Below, piece by piece: positions 23,179 through 34,843 of a stretch of DNA of 64,000 bases (positions within the stretch are counted from its first letter, which is position 1; each line of letters begins with the position of its first letter). The stretch lies in the NCBI GenBank assembly GCA_022432975.1, contig CM039508.1, forward strand, positions 29,577,008 to 29,641,007. Direction: 5' to 3'. The position numbers were made by a program, and so were the translations under genes. Source of the stretch: Begonia masoniana. Taxonomy: Eukaryota > Streptophyta > Magnoliopsida > Cucurbitales > Begoniaceae. The notes beneath the pieces are model-generated. The model saw only the letters and a list, made by a program, of their open reading frames with translations. It searched no databases and had not been told where the DNA came from.

Positions 23179-24543
23179 ATGGTTAGAGGTCAACAGAGAG
23201 AGACCAATGAGGATAGCAATGCTATCGCTCAGTTGACTGAGTTGGTCATGCGCCAATCTCACCAGATAGAACAACTGATGACTGCTAGAGAGGAACAAGG
23301 CAACTCCAGTACTAATGCAACTCATGATCATGGGGGTGAGCGTTTTCACCGGCTTCGACCCCCGGTGTTTAATGGATATGTTTCAGATCCTATTCATGCT
23401 GAGGAGTGGATTCGAAAGATAGAAGACATGTTTAAGTATGCAAAGGTTGATGAAGGGGATAAGGTCACCTATGCTGTCTTTCATTTGGAGTTAAGTGCGA
23501 GGCATTGGTGGGACTCGATCCAGAACACCGCTAATGCCGAAGCTATGACCTGGGAGATGTTCAAGAGTGCCTTCTTTGACAAGTACTTCAATAGGACTGT
23601 TCGGGCCAACAAAAAGAAGGAGTTCATGAATCTACGACAAACTGGCTTTGTGACGGATTACATATGCAAGTTTGATGCTTTATCACGGTTTGCTCCCCGT
23701 ATGATTGAGGATGACGAAAACAAGATTTACCAATTCGTTCAAGGACTGAAGCCAAGTCTATATATGAAAGTGAAGACTGCTGGGATACACAATGTGCCTT
23801 ATGGTGAAGTGACGGCTAAGGCCTTGGAGTTGGAAGAGGCAGAAGTGACAGCTTATGCACAGCGGGAACAGCCGAGAAAACTCACAAAGGACACTCAGCC
23901 GCCACCACGTCAGAACAAAGGTTGGCAGCCGCAACAGAACAGGGGACCACAGCAACAACAACAAGGAATAAAGAGACCCCTCAACCAGAATAATGGCCAG
24001 GGAAAAGGAAAAAGACCTCTAGCACCCCTATGCCCCACTTGCCAGAAGAACCATCTTGGTGAGTGCAAGTTGCTTTCTGGCCGCTGTTTCAGGTGTGATA
24101 AGGCTGGACACCTAGTCAGAGACTGCCCCATACCGCAAGACCCGAGCCGTGCAAGAGTAGTACCCAGAGTTTATGCCATGTTGGAAGATGAGGATACAAT
24201 GCCGCATACAGTCATAACAGGTACCATTATGATCTGTGGTTTTGCTGCTTACACACTTATAGATACAAGAGCCACGCACTCATTTATATCAACATTGTTT
24301 GTGTGCAATCACAACTTAGAACTTTTGCCAGCCGAAAGGCTATATGATGTTATGTTACCATCAGGGAAATCTCTACATTCTGAACAGATTGTTAAAGGAG
24401 ATGTTGTGTCCTTAGGAAGTAAGAAACTATATGCAGAACTGATTGTAATTGACATGAAAGGGTATGAGGTGATATTAGGAATGGATTGGTTATTTAGGCA
24501 TTATGCCACAATAAGTTGTAGATCTGGAATGGTTGATTTTTGA
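23179..24543 (+). pseudogene. Element C gag and protease
   Basis: The start is taken as ATG 23,179 (MVRGQQRE), the gag start also seen in A and B; an upstream in-frame ATG at 23,116 lies in leader sequence. Gag has the central domain (HAEEWIRKIEDMFKYAK, SARHWWDSI, FFDKYF), a Q/P/N-rich stretch and a CCHC knuckle (CFRCDKAGHLVRDC, 24,085-24,126) that binds RNA. The protease follows with its active site at 24,262-24,270: the usual DTG reads DTR, a single G-to-A change that should abolish activity. The second protease motif (VILGMDWL) is intact. A TGA at 24,541 ends the frame where gypsy polyproteins normally continue, and the same frame goes on into RT. Confidence 0.92.
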
Positions 24544-25640
24544 CCCCCAAATGGTGATCATTATTCCTTCCAAGCTATCCCTAAGATAAGTAAAATACCA
24601 ATCATATCCTCACTAGAAATTTATCGGTTATTGAAAAATGGTTGTGAGAGTTACTTAGCTACCATAATGGATGTCCGGGTGAAGAATAAAATAGAGTTAC
24701 AAGATATCCCCATAGTCAGAGAGTTCCTTGAGGCATTTTTGGATGACTTGCCAGGATTACCACCTGATAGAGAAATAGAGTTTGTAATTGATACATACCC
24801 CGAGGCATTGCCTGTATCTAAGAACCCTTACCGTATGGCACCTGTTGAGTTAAAGGAGTTAAAAGCTCAACTACAAGAATTAGTAGACAAAGGATTTATA
24901 CGCCCTAGTAGTTCCCCTTGGGGTGCACCTGTCTTATTTGTCAAGAAGAAGGATGGTTCCCTTAGAATGTGCATAGACTACAGGGAACTAAATAAGTTGA
25001 CAATTAAGAATAAGTACCCCTTACCTCGGATTGATGATTTGTTTGACCAATTGCAAGGAGCTAAGGTGTTTTTGAAAATAGATTTACGTTCGGGTTATTA
25101 CCAACTGAAGGTTAAGGAAGGAGATATACCAAAGACAGCCTTCAGAACCCGTTATGGACACTATGAATTCTTGGTCATGTCGTTTGGACTGACCAATGCA
25201 CCTGCAGCCTTTATGGACTTAATGAATCGTGTGTTTCGGGAGTATTTGGACAAATTTGTAATTGTGTTCATAGATGATATCCTGATATACTCACAGACAG
25301 AAGCTGACCATGCAGAGCATTTAAAGGTGGTTTTGACTACATTGAAGGAGCACCAACTTTATGCCAAATTGTCTATGTGTGAATTTTGGTTGGACAAGGT
25401 TAATTTTCTTGGACATGTAGTTTCTGCTAATGGAATATCTGTGGACCCGATCAAAATTCAGGCAGTAGAGGATTGGCCATAACCAAGGAATGCCAGTGAA
25501 GTCCGCAGTTTCCTTGGATTGGCAGGCTATTACAGAAAGTTCATCAAAGGATTCTCTCTGATAGCTAAGCCCCTGACGAATTTGACAAAGAAGGACAATA
25601 AATATTCTTGGACCGAAGCTTGTGAGATAACTTCCAGACA
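24544..25640 (+). pseudogene. Element C reverse transcriptase
   Basis: Same frame as gag-protease after the stop. Conserved RT blocks: [77 protein letters not shown] and the catalytic FIDD at 25,267-25,278. A TAA at 25,480-25,482 follows EDWP, then [17 protein letters not shown] marks the RT-RNase H junction. One base is missing near 25,625, so the frame changes before RNase H. The enzyme copies the element RNA into DNA; this copy cannot be made as one protein. Confidence 0.92.
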
Positions 25641-26975
25641 TTGAAGGTGAAGTTAACAACAGCCCCGGTATTGACCCTTCCAACCAAAGAAGGAAAGTTT
25701 AGCGTATACTGTGATGCATCTAAAGTTGGGTTGGGCTGTGTTTTGATGCAAGAAGGTAAAGTTGTAGCGTATGCCTCTAGGCAGCTAAAGAGTTACGAAC
25801 AGAACTACCCCACCCATGATTTAGAATTAGCCGCTGTCGTTTTTGCTTTGAAGATATGGAGACACTACTTATATGGACAGCAGTGTGAGGTGTTTTCTGA
25901 CCATAAAAGTCTGAAGTACCTCTTTACTCAAAAGGAATTGAACATGAGGCAGAGGCGTTGGTTGGAATTTGTTAAGGATTACGACTTTGAGATCAAGTAT
26001 CACCCGGGTAAGGCTAACTCTGTAGCCGACGCATTGAGCAGGATGTCAGCAACTATGCAATCCGTCATGTCAACTATGTCTATACCTTTGAGGACAGAAG
26101 TTCAGAGGTTTGAGTTGGAGATAGCTCCAGAGTTATTAACCTTACTTGCCGATTTGACCATTCAACCGATGGTTTTTGAAAAGATCAAAGAAGCACAACG
26201 GAGGGACTCTGAGGAGAATAACAGTATGATGAACAAGGTGAAGGACACCACCTCCGAGTTTAGTCTTTCCAAGGATTGGATTCTGAAGTTTATAAATAGA
26301 TGGTATGTCCCTAATGATGAAGGATTACGTAAGCTAATCTTGGCTGAGGCGCATTCGTCTCCCTTTTCTGTGCATCCTGGAAGCACCAAGACGTACCGAG
26401 ACCTAAAGTTACTCTATTGGTGGCCAAACTTAAAGAGAGATGTTGCTAAGTATGTAGAGTCATGTTTGGTTTGCCAACAGGTTAAAGCCGAGCACCAACG
26501 TCCAGGAGGTACCCTTCAACCTCTGCCTATCCCCGAGTGGAAGTGGGAACACGTAGCAATGGATTTCATCGTAGGATTACCTAAGACAACTAAAGGACAT
26601 GATAGTGTTTGGATTGTGATTGATAGACTGACGAAATCGGCCCATTTCTTACCCGTAAAGACAACTTACACGATGGACCAGTTTGCTGATCTCTATGTGC
26701 AAGAAATCATTAAATTACATGGAATCCCCGTATCTATTGTCTCTGATCGTGATCCCAGATTTACCTCTCGATTTTGGAGAAGTTTGCATGGTACATTAGG
26801 TACAAGGTTATCCTTCAGCACTGCTTTTCACCCACAGACAAATGGCCAATCAGAGAGGACTATTCAGATACTTGAGGATATGTTGAGAGCATGTGTGTTG
26901 GACTTTCAGACGACTTGGAGCAGACATCTACCTTTGGTTGAATTTCTTACAACAATAGTTACCAGTCCACCATAG
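25641..26975 (+). pseudogene. Element C RNase H and integrase
   Basis: RNase [37 protein letters not shown] and [10 protein letters not shown], ending at NSVADALSR. Integrase: HHCC zinc-binding region ([10 protein letters not shown], then [11 protein letters not shown]), catalytic core [33 protein letters not shown] and the Glu in GQSERTIQ. The DDE residues are all present. The frame ends at a stop at 26,973 because one base is missing near 26,945; the normal continuation (Tyr-Asn-Asn-Ser-Tyr) is readable one frame over. Confidence 0.92.
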
Positions 26976-26977
26976 AT

Positions 26978-27598
26978 ATGGCACCTTATGAGGCGTTGTA
27001 TGGTAGGAAATGTAGATCACCTCTGTATTGGGATGAGGTTGGTGAAGCAAAACTTCTTGGACCCGATATTCTGCAGCAGATGTCGGATAAGATTTCTGTT
27101 ATCAGGAAAAGGATGATGACGGCGCAAAGTCAACAGAAGAGTTATGCTGATCGAAGAAGGAGGGATCTTGAGTTTGCAGTCGGTGATGAGGTGTTCTTAA
27201 AGATTTCACCATTTAAAGGAGTCCTAAGATTTGGCAAGAAAGGAAAACTCACTCCATGGTTTATTGGACCCTTCCCTGTCTTGGCTAGAATTGGTGGTAC
27301 AGCTTACCGACTTCAATTGCCCCCATCATTGGATAAAGTTCATAATGTCTTCCATGTGTCGATGCTAAGGAAATGCATACGAGATCCGACACAAGTTATT
27401 CAACCAACAGACATTGAGTTGGAGCCGACGCTAGCATATGAAGAGAAACCGGTACAAATACTAAATTATGCAGTTAAGACTCTGAGGAATAAAGAAATTC
27501 CATTGGTGAAAGTTTTATGGACAAACCACGGTATTGAAGAAGCCACATGGGAGCGACAGCAAGACATGCTAGACAAACATCCGGAGTTATTTGTTTGA
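26978..27598 (+). pseudogene. Element C integrase C-terminus with chromodomain
   Basis: Continues the integrase after the frameshift: MAPYEALYGRKCRSP, SYADRRRRDLEF, VGDEVFLKISPFKGV, HNVFHVSMLRKC, then a chromodomain-like end (PVQILNYAVKTLRNKEIP, VLWTNHGIEEATWE, HPELF). The form of this C-terminus is typical of the Tekay/Del clade. The stop at 27,596 is followed by the GAGGACGAAAATTT motif and the purine tract. Confidence 0.92.
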
Positions 27599-27626
27599 GC
27601 AATTTTCGAGGACGAAAATTTTGTTT

Positions 27627-27639
27627 AAGGAGGGGTGGA
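27627..27639 (+). other. Element C polypurine tract
   Basis: AAGGAGGGGTGGA directly before the 3' LTR start TGTAACACCC. Confidence 0.85.
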
Positions 27640-30533
27640 TGTAACACCCGAGATACGACTAGGTAATTTTCCTAACTATATTAACGGTCATGAATATTTA
27701 ATCTTCGCGGTTTAGAATTTTATGACAAGTTTAATTATTTACATGTGGGTTTTAAACTAGGTTGAGTGGCAATATTGTAATATTGAAAGTTGAGATCAGT
27801 ATATAAAGAAAAATGAAAAGTTTTAAATTTCATTCAAGCCACTGTAGCCGACATTCCCCTACTCTCGGCGATTTCTTCCCTCCCAAGTCCCGCTCTCTGC
27901 TATCAGTGTCTTCCTCGCCGACGACCAGTTTCTAGCCCGCATTCCTCTGCAAATCCGCACCCGAGGTATGAAATGGAGAATGTAGTTATCTGTTAGTGTT
28001 TGGAACTTTGTTTTCAGCTCGGCATTTGAACTCAGATTTTTACCAATGGCCGAGTAGTAATAGAACACTTTAGAATCCGAGGGTAGTAATGTCAACCCGA
28101 ATCGATTCTGGACATTTTAAGCAACCAACTCAGTTTTAATCGATAGTAGAACCTGTTTGTTTTATTTTGGATTTCAGATTCTGCACAGTATATTAAACCA
28201 AGGATTCGAGAATGACTTTAGCTAGTAGATCCTAGGATGATTTATAAGTAGAGTTTTAGGATTTTGATTTAACTACTGTAATGCACATGTTTTAGGTGAA
28301 GAAATTGAAGAGAAGAGATTCAGATTGCTAAGGAGACCAGGTAAGTGGATGTATTAGGATTTCTGGCCACTAGGGCCCTACACCATAAGGATACTAGGAA
28401 AAATTGTTGAAATGTTTATCTGATGATTATGACTAGTAGTTTGCCATGATATGAAGTAATTGGGTAGGAAGATGTTAAGTTACATGATGTTTTTACTCGT
28501 TCATACTGTATGACATTCCTCTGTGAAAATTCGTGTCCATGCATTATGTGCTCGTTTATGATTAAGTTAAGAACATGAAAAGAAAACAAATGTAAGCATG
28601 ATTAATGGCTCGCGAATTCTCCCACTGGTGGAGGCCGAGTTGATGATAAGTATGGCTCGCGAATTCTCCCACTGGTGGAGGCCGAGTTGATGATAAGTAT
28701 GGCTCGCGAATTCTCCCACTGGTGGAGGCCGAGTTGATGATAAGTATGGCTCGCGAATTCTCCCACTGGTGGAGGCCGAGTTGATGATAAGTATGGCTCG
28801 CGAATTCTCCCACTGGTGGAGGCCGAGTTGATGATAAGTATGGCTCGCGAATTCTCCCACTGGTGGAGGCCGAGTTGATGATAAGTATGGCTCGCGAATT
28901 CTCCCACTGGTGGAGGCCGAGTTGATGATAAGTATGGCTCGCGAATTCTCCCACTGGTGGAGGCCGAGTTGATGATAAGTATGGCTCGCGAATTCTCCCA
29001 CTGGTGGAGGCCGAGTTGATGATAAGTATGGCTCGCGAATTCTCCCACTGGTGGAGGCCGAGTTGATGATAAGTATGGCTCGCGAATTCTCCCACTGGTG
29101 GAGGCCGAGTTGATGATAAGTATGGCTCGCGAATTCTCCCACTGGTGGAGGCCGAGTTGATGATAAGTATGGCTCGCGAATTCTCCCACTGGTGGAGGCC
29201 GAGTTGATGATAAGTATGGCTCGCGAATTCTCCCACTGGTGGAGGCCGAGTTGATGATAAGTATGGCTCGCGAATTCTCCCACTGGTGGAGGCCGAGTTG
29301 ATGATAAGTATGGCTCGCGAATTCTCCCACTGGTGGAGGCCGAGTTGATGATAAGTATGGCTCGCGAATTCTCCCACTGGTGGAGGCCGAGTTGATGATA
29401 AGTATGGCTCGCGAATTCTCCCACTGGTGGAGGCCGAGTTGATGATAAGTATGGCTCGCGAATTCTCCCACTGGTGGAGGCCGAGTTGATGATAAGTATG
29501 GCTCGCGAATTCTCCCACTGGTGGAGGCCGAGTTGATGATAAGTATGGCTCGCGAATTCTCCCACTGGTGGAGGCCGAGTTGATGATAAGTATGGCTCGC
29601 GAATTCTCCCACTGGTGGAGGCCGAGTTGATGATAAGTATGGCTCGCGAATTCTCCCACTGGTGGAGGCCGAGTTGATGATAAGTATGGCTCGCGAATTC
29701 TCCCACTGGTGGAGGCCGAGTTGATGATAAGTATGGCTCGCGAATTCTCCCACTGGTGGAGGCCGAGTTGATGATAAGTATGGCTCGCGAATTCTCCCAC
29801 TGGTGGAGGCCGAGTTGATGATAAGTATGGCTCGCGAATTCTCCCACTGGTGGAGGCCGAGTTGATGATAAGTATGGCTCGCGAATTCTCCCACTGGTGG
29901 AGGCCGAGTTGATGATAAGTATGGCTCGCGAATTCTCCCACTGGTGGAGGCCGAGTTGATGATAAGTATGGCTCGCGAATTCTCCCACTGGTGGAGGCCG
30001 AGTTGATGATAAGTATGGCTCGCGAATTCTCCCACTGGTGGAGGCCGAGTTGATGATAAGTATGGCTCGCGAATTCTCCCACTGGTGGAGGCCGAGTTGA
30101 TGATCTCGCGAATTCTCCCACTAGTGGAGGCCGGGTTGATGATAAGTATGGCTCGCGAATTCTCCCACTGGTGGAGGCCGAGTTGATGATAAGTATGGCT
30201 CGCGAATTCTCCCACTGGTGGAGGCCGAGATGATGATAAGTACGGCTCGTGAATTCTCCCACTGGTGGAGGCCGAGCCAGTCGTTACTACGATTGCCCGA
30301 TTGGCAATGATCATGTGCCCTGTCTTTCTCCCTCGTTTCCTCCCTTAATACATGTTGTGTAAATGATGAAAATGAGAATGAATGAAGAAAGATTTATGAA
30401 CTTATGTTTCTTTAATTTGTACACTCATGTATGTCTGTCAGCATGCATTCCTTACTAAGCATTCGGGTTATAGTTAAACCTTATGGTGTAGGTGAAGAGT
30501 TTACAGGTGAGGACACCAAGTTTAATGAAGAAG
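27640..30533 (+). repeat. Element C 3' LTR, truncated
   Basis: Matches 20,395-21,840 of the 5' LTR closely apart from the expanded 47-bp array, then stops at 30,533 and continues with D sequence. Confidence 0.92.
28607..30278. repeat. 47-bp minisatellite, 36 copies
   Basis: 36 units (28,607 to about 30,278), almost all identical; one unit near 30,105 is 8 bp short. The 5' LTR has four units. Because 47 is not a multiple of three and the unit has no stop on the minus strand in any phase, the array is open in all three minus frames and gives three overlapping frames of 473-570 residues. These are satellite translations, not genes. Confidence 0.97.
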
Positions 30534-30851
30534 TACCGAAAGAACAGGGTAATTTTCGTCCTTCGCTGAATCGCTTCTTCGGCCGCGAGGAGCATTTTCG
30601 CTGGCAATCGATCGCTCACGGATCGGCTGGGATTCCCTTTCCTTCAACGAAGTTCCTCAGAGGTATTTACAGGTTGTTTCTCACAAACCCAACTCGTAAA
30701 TCCTCTCACCCACCTCCACGTTCAGTTTATGCTCATTTTCAGTTTCTTCTCTATTTTGTTTCATTTTTGCGTGCATTCCTTTCTCTGCTCGTAAGCTTCC
30801 GCAGATGAGAATCAAAGTGTCTCGAAAGGCACTCGGATCCCCATCAGCTAC

Positions 30852-32713
30852 TTCCTTAGTTCTTCTTCATACGTCTCCTCCCCACATTTCTCTTTTCCAC
30901 TAACTATACTAAAACATAACTACCTCATATTTTTCCTCAATCCACCAAAATACACATCTATAAATCAAGTTCATCAATATCAACAAAACAGTGAAAAGAC
31001 ATACACAGATTCGACAGTGAACTCATATGTATAACCTATCAAAATAGACATTCTGTTCCTTTGTTCAGAAACCTATCTAAAACATCAAAACACCTATCCA
31101 TCCACTATCCAGATACCAATCACCCTAGAATGAGTTTTCTACATAATTTCTATATCATCTCCCATCAGCCCAAAATAAACTCAAAACCTTAAAATACTTA
31201 ACCATTTGCTCCCACGGATCAAAATTCGCACCGACTGCGCCAGCGCACTCCCACGGGCACCCTTCTTCAACCTATTTGTCCATCTAGCGATGAGATGTCA
31301 TTCTCACCTGTTTCAATATTACCTATACCATAGAGACATTCTATGAGCTAAGGGCTCAGTAAGTCTACGTAAATGAGAGTGCATGTCATGCATATGCCGT
31401 TCATAAAATCATGGGTTCATTTTCATTCTTTAGTTACATAGCAGGGGGTGTCACCAGGGATTGACTCTCACCAGATGGAGATGGCACATCTCGTGGTTAC
31501 ATAGCCCTTTCCATCTACCGGGGGAAAAACATGCTCCTCCTCTCAGGACAGCCATGTCGGAACCCCACCCCGTACGTGACCAGGATTACATACATTCATA
31601 TCTTTTCATTAGTCGTTTCTTTTCATGAAAACGTATGCGGAAGTTCATTTTTCGTGCTAGTTCAAAAAACATGATGCAAGGACGTGTAAGATGCATTAAA
31701 CGTAAGGAAAGCATAAAACAGTACATAAAACCTAGGAAAACATTCTATCATAACGAATATCCTAAACTACGCATCCAACCTACACTAAAGCAATAAAATC
31801 GCCAAACATCCTTAATTAACAATTTCTCTTATGGTGTAGGCCGAATCAGCCAAACAAGTCACGAATACTTACCTCGGGTCCTTAGCACACCAAGCTCCGT
31901 CTTTGAGCTTTGTTCACCTAAGTCAATCTACAATACACGACATTAAAACCGAGCCTAAACAATCAAATTTCCAAAGCTAACGAAACTCCTAGCTAAAGGA
32001 AATTTCTCTAGAACTTGTATCTACCTCTTTCAGGCAATTTATCAAGCACATTGTGCTCACTAATTCTCCAATAAACCTTCACTGAAGTTTATATCATTTA
32101 ACCTCCAAATTTAACCTAACTTTCCATTTTCAACCAAATCTAACAACAGCCATCATAAACTAATCATCAATAACCATCAATTTCATAAAACTAACAATTT
32201 CTAACCTAAATGGTATATTTCTTCAAAAACCTAATTCAAGCCTTAACTAATTTAGACCTTAAAACCAAAAACTAAAACCTTATAATGCTTAGAATCTTAC
32301 CTAGCGTTTGATTTGTTAAAGAAACGAAGAAGAAATCGATCGTCGGAGAAAGGATCGATGGCCGATTGAAGAAATCGTGAAGGAGAGGAACCAAAATCGC
32401 CTAGATGGAGAGAAAACCTTCTCTGGAGGGTTTTTACATGAAATGGCTAAGGAATGGAAGAGTTTTGGTGACTTATTATATAAAGTAATATTTTCTATAA
32501 TTACAAGTTTGCCACTTGTCACGATATCCACCTAATTTGTCGTTTTGCCTTTCGATTTGGATTTCTCCAAACTTCCTTATTTCTCCAAATGCTCTGATTT
32601 ACTCATATAGTTCTAATAAAACTCCCCATTCACAAAACGGGTTAATTTTGCAATATTTACGAAAATATCATTATAGTGATAAAGTCCAAAAACCTAAAAA
32701 TATAGGTGTTACA
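30852..32713 (-). repeat. Element A 3' LTR, third piece
   Basis: Continues the A LTR after D; matches 36,918-38,770 along its length, ending GGTGTTACA at 32,713. Confidence 0.9.
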
Positions 32714-32726
32714 TTCCACCCACCTT
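32714..32726 (-). other. Element A polypurine tract
   Basis: On the minus strand AAGGTGGGTGGAA runs into the 3' LTR; nearly identical to that of B. Confidence 0.8.
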
Positions 32727-34843
32727 AATTAAAATTTTGTCCTCAAAATTTGACTTAGCTTATAGTCTTTGACATTATTGTCTCATGTCTTGCAGCCTTA
32801 TACTTCAACTTTTAATCCCTCTGTTCTTTTCAAGTCTCTTCCCTCCATCTTTCCAAAAATTGAATTTCTCTTTAAGAACTCTGATCCTATCACACTTAGG
32901 GTTAATCTCTATGATTCTAAACCAAAATCTCTTAAAAGCAAATGACGTAACATTAGCCTCCTGACCACATCCACTGCGTTTGATTTGACTAACCACGTCC
33001 TTAGTTATGCATTAAGTACTATCGAGCTCCTAGGTCTCCAATTCAAGGCTTTCTGTAGCTATACCTAAGTTTCTTAACATTGCTCGGGTTGACTAAAATT
33101 TAAAGATTTCTACATACATTTGGGTTGTAACCCAAACTTCTGCATAAATTCATCGACTCTATCTGTAGTCGAAATGCACGTCAGCTCCAATTTTTACATT
33201 TTCTCTAGTAATAATCCTTCTTAACTATTCCATCAATAGTATCCCTTAGTCACCTATCTTTTTGGACAACTCGCCTACTGTCGAAGACTATTTCAGTGTA
33301 GGTTTCTCAACTAAGTTCTCGTTGCCATACTTCACAACTATATCATCAAAACACCTCTTGATCTCAACGAGTCCAACTGGGAGCTAAAGTCCCTACCCAC
33401 TCAAGATCCCGGTTCCTTTGTAAATAAGATCCTATAAACATCACATTTCATTCTAAGCTACATTAACGAGCTCCCTCGTTATGTCCTTAACTGAAATTCT
33501 CATATTATCTACATTACGCTTCATTTGTCTTACTCAAGTCTTTATAAACTCCGAGTACAGTCAAGTCTCTAAATTTCACCATTGATTTACTCTAAACTAT
33601 TCATTCTAACCTTAAATCATTTATGTACTCATTGGCCTCGACTTTGTTAGATATCAGACAAACCTTTGAAATTTTTCTAACATAGTCTTACTTCTAAGTT
33701 TACTCAAATGGTTTCCGTGCTAATCCTCGTTCTCCTTATTCTATAAATCGCAAATTTCACCAATCGCATGCCATTAAATACTAATCTAAACTTCCAACCT
33801 TAACCTTTCATTAAATCCAACGATCTCCTTCACTTATTCCTAATATCTCACAAGGATTTCTTCAAAGTTTGCTAACTAGTCTATCTTATTTCGTTCCTCC
33901 TAGATAGGTTCTGAATATTCTACTTGGCTCCTGTGCAATGATTCATTCGACGATTTTCTTGTTTGAAAACTTGTTGTAGATATGTTTACATCCTTAATTC
34001 CGAATCTCTTCAAATTTCCAAATCTTGTCCTTCTATTTTCCAAAATTTAGAAACATCATTTCGTTAAGGTTAATCTCCTTAGTCCCTCTAACACTAACGC
34101 TTCTACATTTATCCAGGAGGTAAGACTCATGTTTGTAGTTCCTTACTTAAACTGTATAAACTATAGGCTCACTCTAGTTAAATCGTCATCTCTTCTATGG
34201 TCATACTAATTGCTTAACCCCTAAACATAACTTCCAATTTAGCTACACTAAGTCTCCCTTATAGCATGTCAGTTGAAATCGCTTTGCGCATCCGCAATCG
34301 TACTTTATTGGCCAGTCTTCTAAGACGGTTCCTATTTCCTAGGGAACGGCCAATTTCAATAATTTGAGTACAATCTTGCATATAACTTTGATTTTCTAAT
34401 ATCTCGAAATTTACTAACTTTCCAACTCCGAGTAAATCTCCTCATTTTCTTTATCAATATTGGTCGATACAAACACCCCAACGCAATCACTCAAATCTTA
34501 CATCCACAACTTTGTGTTGATTCTTCCCATCCTCCAAAATCATGGTGGTAATGGCCAGTTCCTATATCCTCTCAACAATTAATTTAAGTTGAATCCTTTG
34601 AACATCGTTTTCGTCTAAACACTTTCAACTTCACGTGGATCTAAAATATTCAAGTCTCCGCTACATCTTCTTATTTGCTTAAATGCACTAATTATATTCT
34701 GACGATATAGAGTATCCTTCAACAAGTTTCACGTCTAAGCTTCTAATTTTTCTCTGAAGCATCCCACTCTAAAACCCCAAGGGTTTGTCAACTAAGGTCT
34801 AGTTTCTATCTATCTAAATTTATATCTCATAATTTGTATCCCT
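32727..34843 (-). other. Element A internal region without pol
   Basis: About 2.1 kb between the protease and the purine tract, where an autonomous gypsy would carry about 3.2 kb of RT, RNase H and integrase. No motif of any of these was found in the six frames. Several stretches match the B internal region. Confidence 0.7.

Larger units (their letters stand above)
20395..30533 (+). mobile_element. Element C: Tekay-like Ty3/gypsy retrotransposon
   Basis: Plus-strand element inside D. 5' LTR 20,395-23,015, PBS 23,020-23,031, gag-pol 23,179-27,598, purine tract 27,627-27,639, 3' LTR from 27,640. The 3' LTR is cut off at 30,533: it lacks the last 1,175 bp found in the 5' LTR (21,841-23,015). 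The left flank is ACGAA and the right flank starts (T)ACCGAA, nearly the same, so the deletion ended close to the original border. Coding order and the C-terminal chromodomain fit the Tekay/Del chromovirus lineage. gag-pol is disabled by two stops, two frameshifts and a protease active-site change. Confidence 0.93.
19589..30846 (+). mobile_element. Element D: probable solo LTR, split by C
   Basis: Inserted in the A 3' LTR with GCTAC on both sides (19,584-19,588 and 30,847-30,851). Its own sequence is 19,589-20,394 plus 30,534-30,846, about 1.1 kb. It starts TAATATGCCC and ends CCATCA. A TATAAAG-like box lies near 20,112 and an AATGAAAT stretch follows, as in LTRs. No PBS, purine tract or coding frame is present, so a solo LTR is the best guess; the family is not identified and the orientation is inferred from the TATA box. 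Confidence 0.65.

Noticed and set aside
28562..30314. Three overlapping minus-strand frames of 473-570 residues as repeat-protein genes
   Set aside because: They are the same 47-bp minisatellite read in three phases; equal openness in all frames is a property of the unit, not of coding selection.
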